The notes beneath the pieces are model-generated. The model did not search any database, was not told the DNA's origin, and saw only the letters and a list, made by a program, of their open reading frames with translations. The position numbers were made by a program, and so were the translations under genes. Below are positions 1 through 5,275 of a stretch of 6,616 nucleotides of DNA, in pieces (position 1 is the stretch's first letter; each line of letters starts with the position of its first letter). This DNA comes from Patescibacteria group bacterium (GTDB lineage: Bacteria > Patescibacteriota > Patescibacteriia > UBA9934), in the NCBI GenBank assembly GCA_030916555.1, contig JAUPWK010000014.1, positions 1-6,616 of the forward strand. Direction: 5' to 3'.

Positions 1-15
1 AAACCAAGTGTTGAA

Positions 16-480
16 ATGAAAAACGTTGATCCAAAAGCGCTCGCAGAAGCCAAGGCAGCACTCGCGGCACTGCGAAAAAAAGAGCAGGACTTCATTGAAC
101 TCGACGATGCCGATCTCGAGCTGATCCCCGAAGAAACCCCCAAAAAGGAAAAACTCACCTTTGCCGTAGCTGAGGCGGGATCTCAGGGTGAAATTAAGGC
201 TACTACGGAATACAAAGGTTTTGATCCAGCAGCCATGAAAGAAAGGCGTCTACAGGAAGGGGTGAGGATTGTCAGTGAGATGCTTAAAATTCGAGACGCA
301 GAAAGTCTGAGGGAATCCCTGGAAGGAAAGTTGCAATCCGCCCAAGACCAACTTGAAGACCTTGATGAAGATCAGGACACCATGCGAGCCTCCGCTCAAC
401 TCGAGGCCGATATTGTGAGCGCACAACTCAAAGAACTTGATCGGCTCACCGCGGAAGATGAAGGCAGACAAGCCGCCTAA
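16..480 (+). CDS. Small acidic helical protein of unknown function (start uncertain, may extend past the left edge)
   Basis: I do not recognise this 154-residue protein. Residues 5-24 are an Ala/Lys-rich helix. Residues 25-46 are acidic and probably flexible (FIELDDADLELIPEE). A short strand-like stretch (KLTFAVAEA, 46-54) follows, and residues 70-146 are a long charged helix or coiled coil ending in an Ala/Glu-rich tail. It has no cysteine, tryptophan, signal peptide or membrane segment, so a cytoplasmic role is likely. The ATG at 16 has no clear Shine-Dalgarno sequence, and the five codons before it (positions 1-15) contain no stop in this frame, so the true start may lie outside the window. 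Its base composition matches the plus-strand genes beyond 1288 and not the adjoining GC-rich block. It may belong with those helical proteins, but this is inference. The reading frame is convincing; the function is open. Confidence 0.75.
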   Translation: MKNVDPKALAEAKAALAALRKKEQDFIELDDADLELIPEETPKKEKLTFAVAEAGSQGEIKATTEYKGFDPAAMKERRLQEGVRIVSEMLKIRDAESLRESLEGKLQSAQDQLEDLDEDQDTMRASAQLEADIVSAQLKELDRLTAEDEGRQAA

Positions 481-496
481 ACCCCCATAAACGTGT

Positions 497-524
497 ACGA
501 GCGGGCCCGACTGGGCCCGCTCGT
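497..524. terminator. Perfect 12-bp GC-rich hairpin, possible bidirectional terminator
   Basis: ACGAGCGGGCCC at 497-508 pairs perfectly with 513-524 around a GACT loop, and wobble pairs can extend the stem outwards by a few bases. It lies 16 bases after the stop of the 154-residue gene and about 70 bases after the stop of the minus-strand gene, so it could end either transcript. Neither strand has a proper U tract, as is common for terminators in high-GC bacteria. The structure is certain; its role is inferred. Confidence 0.6.
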
Positions 525-543
525 GCGTTGTGACCGGCATCCC

Positions 544-564
544 GGGGCCCGCGTTTCGGACCCC
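544..564 (-). terminator. Second GC-rich hairpin directly after the 199-residue gene
   Basis: In the minus-strand RNA this reads GGGGUCCG, a five-base AAACG loop, then CGGGCCCC: eight pairs including one U-G wobble. On the plus strand the same position is a C/A mismatch, so the hairpin is better formed in the minus-strand transcript. It begins 28 bases after the TAG stop of the 199-residue gene. No U tract follows. Together with the hairpin at 497-524 it gives that gene two tandem downstream stems. Confidence 0.5.
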
Positions 565-592
565 ACGATACTGATCTATCTACAGTCTCCAC

Positions 593-1192
593 CTAGCGAC
601 GGCCCGCCCCGTCCGGGGCAGCGCGCGTATCGCGGGTGGAGACGTTGTTGGCGCTGTACTTGGCTCCGGTGATGGCCGCGTCCGGCACCCAACGGGCGAC
701 GAACATGAGCATGAGGGCCTCGAAGGCCACCGCCCACTCCAGATCATCACGCCTGACGCCCCAGGAGTTCTCGAGCGTACCCGCCAAGCCGGCGGAGCAG
801 GTGCTGAAACCCACCGATACGCTCTTGTCCGTACGGAGCGCGATGATGCGCAACCGGTGGAGCTCGTCCTCGTCGCCCTCTTCGATGATCCGGAGGGCGT
901 AATCCCGCGCCTCCGGAGTGGCGTCGGCACCCGCCATGAGCGGCACTCCGCGGTAGCACTTACCGTACAGCCAGGTCACGAACGGTTCGTATTCCCCATC
1001 TCCCCACTCGAGCTCCAGACACATGGACTGGAGGTAGGCGGTGAGAATCGCCGCAATGTTCGGGTACTGCTCGGGCTTGAGTCCCCGAGCACTGCACTCC
1101 GGGACGAAACGAGCCCGCACCTCGCGGGCGATCATGCCAAAAAGTTCGCCATGAAACCGCGGGGTCAGATCAACGATATTGCTGTGAGCCAA
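593..1192 (-). CDS. 199-residue protein of unknown function, likely laterally acquired
   Basis: I do not recognise the family. The coding assignment is strong: codons end mostly in G or C, and a TTG start lies six bases after a perfect AGGAGG, with a promoter-like sequence just upstream. Antisense open frames in the same stretch lack comparable signals and look like shadows. The protein begins MAHSNIVDLT and appears mainly helical. It has an acidic, tyrosine- and tryptophan-containing middle (about 60-80, with LEWGDGEYEP), an acidic turn at 104-110 (EEGDEDE), and a hydrophobic helix near 153-169 that is probably too short and mixed for a membrane span. Cysteines occur at 33, 58, 79 and 132, whereas the neighbouring helical proteins have almost none; their spacing suggests no known metal motif. 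The tail after 185 is polar and probably disordered. It stands alone on its strand between plus-strand genes. Its composition and start signals point to a high-GC donor. Confidence 0.82.
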   Translation of the reverse strand: MAHSNIVDLTPRFHGELFGMIAREVRARFVPECSARGLKPEQYPNIAAILTAYLQSMCLELEWGDGEYEPFVTWLYGKCYRGVPLMAGADATPEARDYALRIIEEGDEDELHRLRIIALRTDKSVSVGFSTCSAGLAGTLENSWGVRRDDLEWAVAFEALMLMFVARWVPDAAITGAKYSANNVSTRDTRAAPDGAGRR

Positions 1193-1198
1193 GGAACA

Positions 1199-1204
1199 CC
1201 TCCT
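1199..1204 (-). promoter_or_regulatory. Ribosome binding site AGGAGG that fixes the TTG start
   Basis: On the minus strand AGGAGG is followed by six bases and then TTG (1192-1190). This is a textbook Shine-Dalgarno sequence and the reason for choosing a TTG start. No other gene whose start lies in the window has one at a usable distance. Confidence 0.85.
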
Positions 1205-1210
1205 GAGCTA

Positions 1211-1239
1211 AGACTAGCGTAAAAAATGACTTTTGTCAA
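1211..1239 (-). promoter_or_regulatory. Sigma-70-type promoter for the 199-residue gene
   Basis: The minus strand carries a perfect TTGACA (1239-1234), a 17-base spacer, and TAGTCT (1216-1211), which keeps the TA and final T of the -10 consensus. The predicted start of transcription, near 1204, falls at the ribosome site, giving a leader of roughly a dozen bases. A small inverted repeat, TGAC-TTTT-GTCA (plus strand 1227-1238), overlaps the -35 box and could be a weak operator; that is speculative. Confidence 0.55.
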
Positions 1240-1260
1240 TGTCTGCAATGAACCATGAGG

Positions 1261-1266
1261 TATACT
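1261..1266 (+). promoter_or_regulatory. Possible -10 box for the 478-residue gene
   Basis: TATACT lies 21 bases before the ATG at 1288. No good -35 box is present at 16-18 bases upstream; TTGTCA (1233-1238) would need a 22-base spacer. The same TATACTT heptamer stands before the 684-residue gene, which supports a shared promoter type. The expected leader is short, contains no G and has no Shine-Dalgarno sequence. Confidence 0.4.
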
Positions 1267-1287
1267 TCACACAAATAAACTACCCAT

Positions 1288-2724
1288 ATGGTAGAACGAG
1301 GACCAGCGTATAAACCAAGGCTAGACAGAGAAAGTGGCCAACTTCAGAGAAATAACCCTGAAATTGTTAAGGTTGAGCGAACACCAGAGAATTTCGAGCA
1401 AAATCCCTTTGAAATAAACCTCAAGGGTGAGGCACTCGAAAAAGCTTTGGAAGGCAGAACGTACAGTGTAGGTCAACAAGTTGAATTATTAAATGCCGCC
1501 GGCATACCAGAACCGCACACCCTAATCGGCATTGAAGAAACGAATAAAAGCATTTTTTTAATAAAAACTGGAGATACCTCACCCGCTGCATCACTTGAAA
1601 TCCTCACTCCCACCGAACTCGCAATTGAAGAAGCTGTTCAGCCTCTTGCGGAGGCTGCGGCTAAACACTGGGACAAGGCCGTGGAGCGACTGGCATACGC
1701 ACCACATTCCGACCTCAGCACAGAAGAAGCGCATGTGTACTTTGCGGAAAACAAAGGCAAAATATTAAGAGCCGCGGCCCTGTCTGCTTTTGAAAAATCA
1801 ATCGAGCAAACCAGGGACATGAACGATGCCCTACTTGAGGCTGAACTTAAAAATGCTATTTCGTTTTATATTCGACAAAAAATGCTCGAATACCTTGATG
1901 TAAACCCCCGCCACCGCGAAGCCGAAAATCTTCGTGCCCGATCTGAATACTTTTATGCTATAGGCAATGAGCGCTCAAAAGATTATGAACCAACCGTCTC
2001 AACGCCCATCACCGAACTCATTCGCTCCAAAATTGACCTGCTCAAATTTAGTTCAGAGCCTGAAATTACGGTTATCAATCCAAGGCTCTGGGCACCAATC
2101 CACGATGGCGAAGTTTTCGACCCAGATCTAGAGCTAGGTGAGTTAACCACAATCGATTCGAATTCATACAAACAGCAGCAAGCCCTGATTAAAGCTGAAC
2201 GCCTCAAAAGCGGTGCAAAGTCTAGAGGTGCCAACACGTCTTTATCGGTACCACGAAGAGAAACACTTCCAACATACGCAGCCACAAAAGAACGTTCCAA
2301 AGAAGCTTGGGCGCATCTTCGTAATGCTGCGCAATCGGCTGAAAAATACCTTACCCTTGAAGACCCTTCATCCCTCAAGATTCTCGAAGTGTATAAAACT
2401 CTCGAAACAGCATACGCAGACGCCTGTCGCCTTGACCGAGACCTTCACACCGCCAGGTTGCGAGAACACGTAAACGAAGAATCAGAAGTAAGCGATGCCG
2501 AGTTTAGCTATTGGGAAAAATATCTGACAGGACTTGAAAACAAGCCAATTATCGCCACCGAGAAACGCGCAAGAACAATACGCTCGGAACACAAACGGCA
2601 AGTCCCGCAAACGTCACAAAAAATCCCGGATTTTACAGCTCATCAGCCAGTCACACAGCCAACCATAAAGCAAAGCTGGGCCGGCAAACAAATCGACCGA
2701 CTACTCAACTGGTTTTCACTCTAG
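1288..2724 (+). CDS. 478-residue mostly helical protein of unknown function
   Basis: I do not recognise this protein. The start is well placed: an in-frame TAA lies at 1276-1278 and this ATG is the first start after it. Residues 1-45 are polar and probably disordered. Residues 57-107 alternate hydrophobic and polar residues with turns (VGQQVELLN, HTLIGIEE, SIFLIKTGD, SLEILTP), suggesting a small beta-rich domain, perhaps SH3-like; this is a pattern guess only. Residues 108-228 are helical, 230-330 contain an extended stretch with a Pro/Trp-containing segment (INPRLWAPIHDGEVFDPD), and 333-415 are again helical. A basic, Pro/Gln-rich linker (425-460) leads to a C-terminal amphipathic helix (SWAGKQIDRLLNWFSL) that could bind a membrane surface or partner. 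There is one cysteine, and no signal peptide or transmembrane helix. It lies upstream of the 684/122 pair but probably has its own promoter, as does that pair. Confidence 0.85.
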   Translation: MVERGPAYKPRLDRESGQLQRNNPEIVKVERTPENFEQNPFEINLKGEALEKALEGRTYSVGQQVELLNAAGIPEPHTLIGIEETNKSIFLIKTGDTSPAASLEILTPTELAIEEAVQPLAEAAAKHWDKAVERLAYAPHSDLSTEEAHVYFAENKGKILRAAALSAFEKSIEQTRDMNDALLEAELKNAISFYIRQKMLEYLDVNPRHREAENLRARSEYFYAIGNERSKDYEPTVSTPITELIRSKIDLLKFSSEPEITVINPRLWAPIHDGEVFDPDLELGELTTIDSNSYKQQQALIKAERLKSGAKSRGANTSLSVPRRETLPTYAATKERSKEAWAHLRNAAQSAEKYLTLEDPSSLKILEVYKTLETAYADACRLDRDLHTARLREHVNEESEVSDAEFSYWEKYLTGLENKPIIATEKRARTIRSEHKRQVPQTSQKIPDFTAHQPVTQPTIKQSWAGKQIDRLLNWFSL

Positions 2725-2760
2725 TCTATCCCCATCGGGGGCCCAAAGTAGCTGAAAAAT

Positions 2761-2769
2761 TGCTATACT
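2761..2769 (+). promoter_or_regulatory. Extended -10 promoter for the 684-residue gene
   Basis: TGCTATACT contains the TGn extension directly before a TATACT box, which can replace a good -35. Nothing close to TTGACA is seen 17 bases upstream. The gap to the ATG at 2797 is 27 bases, giving a leader of about 20 bases that is poor in G and lacks a Shine-Dalgarno sequence. It lies 36 bases after the stop of the upstream gene. Confidence 0.5.
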
Positions 2770-2796
2770 TTGTTTGATTTTTAATCTCCATACACT

Positions 2797-4851
2797 ATGA
2801 GCCACGCTTATCATCAAAATCCAGAATCTGGTGGGTCGGGAGAGCGCAGCCGGGCTATGCGATTCGAGGTCCCCGCCTCTAGCAAACGACCAAAAAATAC
2901 CGCAGAGAATGCTAATCAGGAGTCAGTCCCACAACATTATCCGCTTGAGCGAAATTTACGCGAAAAAGACGTGCAAGCTTTTGATACCGCCCCAGCGGAA
3001 GAGCTTATCGCCGAAGAAAAACGAGCATTCGGCATAGAGAAACATGCCGCTGCACCCGAATTATCACGAGCGGAAGCCCCTGAACGAGAGCAAGAGGTTC
3101 AGGCGAATTTGCATGAAGTAATCGCGGAAACCTGGAATGAGTCAAAACGTGCAGGAGAAAGCTGGTACAAACGCATGGCCGGTGGAGCTAAAGATATTGC
3201 TAAATCCGCCGGAGGTCTGTGGCGAGAAATTACTCGACAGAATATTGACCCTGAATTTGAAGCCGGCAATTTCCTCCTCGAAGGAGTGAGAGATGTAAAG
3301 CGTGGATTCGCGAGCATGGCAGGGAAAAAAGGCGAAACATTCGAACTTGAACCGGGAGTTTGGGTAAACTCCGATCAGCCAAGCTTGCTCAGGATTCTCG
3401 GAGAAGAATTGTCCGTCTACGATCTTGGCACAACAATGTTAAAGGGCGTAAAAGAAATTGGACTTGGCGCCAAAGACGCGATTACCGAAGCTCTTACCCG
3501 CAATCGAACTAAAGAAGTTAAAAACATCGCAGAAGACTTTACAACCACAGCGAGTGTCACCGATGCCTATGAAGGCGCCCAGGATGTGCTCGGTGACTTA
3601 ATCGAAACCAACCTTGAAGCATTTGGATTTGGTCATACCGCCACTACAGACGGCGTAGAAGGGTGGGGCAAGCCAGAGAATAAGGGCTTTCTCGGAGAAG
3701 TGCTTGATCGCAAGCAAGAGATTGGGAACGCAGCAAAATTCGTACTTGGTACCGGGTTCCAATCCGAGGTATATTCGGGTATCAGAGATAAAGAGAACGG
3801 AAAAGAGAAGAAGTCAATCGAGTCAGCTTTACGCGAGGCTACACGCACCGTAGCCGAAGAAGGTGAGATCATCCTATCCCCAGCGCTTCATGACCCAAAA
3901 AATGCCCCTGATCGCTCCTGGCCAACCGACTCCGCCACATCAAGCCCTGCGAATGAATGGAGTAGCCCGAGAGCTAAAATGGGTAAATTCACTTTAAATT
4001 CTGCAGAGAAACCAAATCCAGATGGTCCAGATGGAGGAAATCGCGAACCACTCCCAGAAGATGCGTCACAAGAGACGCGCTATACAACGAATGCTGTTAA
4101 AGAAGCATACGAAGGCCTAAGCGAAGTGGCGCGCTTTCAGTATGAGGGTGTGGTGGATCTTGGACGCGAATATGTAAAAATGTTCGCTTACGTTGGAGAT
4201 CAATTCCGAGCCCTCGCGCAAGAATATGCAAATTTTGATGCACAGCTCAAAGGAAAATCACCAGAGCAAATGCGCTCACGATTGGCTCGTGAAGCTGCCC
4301 TCGCTGGCAGCCAGCGGCTTGAACAGGCAGCAGTAGAGGCAAATGACATCGCACAAGATGCAGTTGCAGCTAAACGTAGTCTATCTAAAGAAGTTGCCAA
4401 GGCACGAGATAATTTTGCACAGAGAGTCACTGAGACCGAAGAGCAAATTTATCGCAGAGCCAGACTCATTGCAAAAGATGAAGCTAAATCATTTGGCGTA
4501 GCTGCTTTGCGAGCCGAAAAGTCCCAGCTTGAACATGAGCTTGATCAATATCAGGCCGCACTTGAAGCGCTCGACCGTCAGGGCAAAAACACCACCGAAG
4601 CCAAGCGCAAAGCTGATGCTGAAACCATCGAAACCTATCAATCATTGGTTGAGGAAGCCGAAGGACAGCTAGCACGCCTCAACAAGTCACTCGATAATCC
4701 AAGCAAGATGAGCCGTGAGCACAAAGATCTCATCCAAGAACAAATGCGTGCACTTGAAGCTGATCTTGATAAATACGAGAGCATTATGGCCGCCACCAAA
4801 GCTCTTGATAATCTCATGCCTGACGCCAAAAAGGAGTCGGCAGCTGCCTAA
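2797..4851 (+). CDS. 684-residue coiled-coil protein of unknown function
   Basis: I do not recognise this protein. The ATG is the first start after an in-frame TAA at 2782-2784. Residues 1-100 are polar, charged and probably disordered. Residues 105-280 hold amphipathic, Gly-containing helices (for example SWYKRMAGGAKDIAKSAGG, GVKEIGLGAKDAITEAL) around a short possibly folded stretch at 180-210 (FELEPGVWVNSD). Residues 359-428 form a Pro/Ser/Asn/Gly-rich linker. Residues 430-480 carry another aromatic amphipathic segment, in which NAVKEAYEGLSEVARFQY loosely echoes ASVTDAYEGAQDVLGDLI at 252-269. Residues 485-675 form a long, highly charged coiled coil broken near 595-605 and 632-638. There is no cysteine, signal peptide or transmembrane helix. 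A cytoplasmic scaffold, filament-forming or surface-coating protein would fit, but no function is shown. The 122-residue gene follows after six bases, probably in the same transcript. Confidence 0.88.
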   Translation: MSHAYHQNPESGGSGERSRAMRFEVPASSKRPKNTAENANQESVPQHYPLERNLREKDVQAFDTAPAEELIAEEKRAFGIEKHAAAPELSRAEAPEREQEVQANLHEVIAETWNESKRAGESWYKRMAGGAKDIAKSAGGLWREITRQNIDPEFEAGNFLLEGVRDVKRGFASMAGKKGETFELEPGVWVNSDQPSLLRILGEELSVYDLGTTMLKGVKEIGLGAKDAITEALTRNRTKEVKNIAEDFTTTASVTDAYEGAQDVLGDLIETNLEAFGFGHTATTDGVEGWGKPENKGFLGEVLDRKQEIGNAAKFVLGTGFQSEVYSGIRDKENGKEKKSIESALREATRTVAEEGEIILSPALHDPKNAPDRSWPTDSATSSPANEWSSPRAKMGKFTLNSAEKPNPDGPDGGNREPLPEDASQETRYTTNAVKEAYEGLSEVARFQYEGVVDLGREYVKMFAYVGDQFRALAQEYANFDAQLKGKSPEQMRSRLAREAALAGSQRLEQAAVEANDIAQDAVAAKRSLSKEVAKARDNFAQRVTETEEQIYRRARLIAKDEAKSFGVAALRAEKSQLEHELDQYQAALEALDRQGKNTTEAKRKADAETIETYQSLVEEAEGQLARLNKSLDNPSKMSREHKDLIQEQMRALEADLDKYESIMAATKALDNLMPDAKKESAAA

Positions 4852-4857
4852 AGCCGT

Positions 4858-5226
4858 ATGTCATCACAAGCCACGCTCATCACCATCATCACCGACTCTC
4901 CCCTCTCACAAACAACTAAGGATTTCTTTGTGAAAAAGGTGCAGAAGGAAGGCGCTACTCAAGAGAACATTCTTGCACTGAAAGAGCTTCTGAGAGCCGT
5001 TGGACACCAAGTCGCGGCTGACATCGGCATCAATGCCAGCAATAACGATCCTGCTATTAAAGCGGCGCAAGCGCAGATGCACACTGAACTCAATGCCGCT
5101 TCAGCCACCTACGCCGCCACAATGCAACGACTTGAAGATGAGGCCAAACGTCTCGCCTCTGATATTCAGGACGATCTAAAGCAACTTGAGAAAATTGTTG
5201 TCGAGTCGGCTAAGGCCGAAGCGTAA
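4858..5226 (+). CDS. 122-residue helical protein of unknown function, coupled to the 684-residue gene
   Basis: I do not recognise this protein. It begins MSSQATLITIITDSPLS, followed by a helix at about 17-55, a short Asn/Gly turn region (57-64) and a long charged helix at 65-121 likely to form a coiled coil. It has no cysteine or tryptophan and no membrane segment. It starts six bases after the stop of the 684-residue gene and lies in the same frame, the junction reading TAA AGC CGT ATG. The nearest purine-rich site, AAGGAG at 4831-4836, is 21 bases before the ATG, too far to act as a normal ribosome site. Translation therefore probably depends on ribosomes that have just finished the upstream gene. 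The likely role is as partner or subunit of the 684-residue protein, by inference from coupling and similar helical character. Confidence 0.8.
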   Translation: MSSQATLITIITDSPLSQTTKDFFVKKVQKEGATQENILALKELLRAVGHQVAADIGINASNNDPAIKAAQAQMHTELNAASATYAATMQRLEDEAKRLASDIQDDLKQLEKIVVESAKAEA

Positions 5227-5230
5227 GAAT

Positions 5231-5263
5231 AAAAACACGCACCTGTAAATGGTGCGTGTTTTT
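5231..5263. terminator. Bidirectional intrinsic terminator between convergent genes
   Basis: AAAAACACGCACC (5231-5243), a seven-base loop TGTAAAT, and GGTGCGTGTTTTT (5251-5263) form a perfect 13-bp stem. On the plus strand a run of seven T follows the GC-rich part; on the minus strand a run of five T does. It begins four bases after the stop of the 122-residue gene and ends 12 bases before the thrS stop, so it can terminate both transcripts. Confidence 0.92.
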
Positions 5264-5275
5264 TTATTCTTCGAC

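Larger units (their letters stand above)
481..1240. other. GC-rich block of foreign composition
   Basis: Hand counts of G+C in 60-base lines give 37/60 (541-600), 44/60 (601-660), 39/60 (841-900) and 35/60 (1021-1080). Two lines in the flanking genes give 26/60 (1801-1860) and 30/60 (4621-4680). The block contains one complete minus-strand transcription unit: promoter, ribosome site, gene and two hairpins. No transposase, integrase, inverted terminal repeats or convincing target duplication is visible at its edges. Lateral acquisition is the simplest reading; a chimeric assembly cannot be excluded from sequence alone. Confidence 0.6.

Noticed and set aside
580..930. Second minus-strand open frame overlapping the 199-residue gene
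   Set aside because: It is an Arg/Ser/Pro-rich frame-shifted translation, typical of a shadow frame in GC-rich DNA, and has no start signals.
857..1222. Plus-strand open frame antisense to the 199-residue gene
   Set aside because: It has no promoter or ribosome site and overlaps a gene with strong signals on the other strand. High GC makes long antisense frames common.
487..1280. ATAAAC at 487-492 and 1275-1280 as direct repeats flanking the GC-rich block
   Set aside because: Six bases with no wider similarity is expected by chance, and the right copy lies outside the GC shift.
2730..2740. CCCC-ATC-GGGG hairpin after the 478-residue gene as a terminator
   Set aside because: The stem has only four pairs and is not followed by a T tract, so it is too weak to call.
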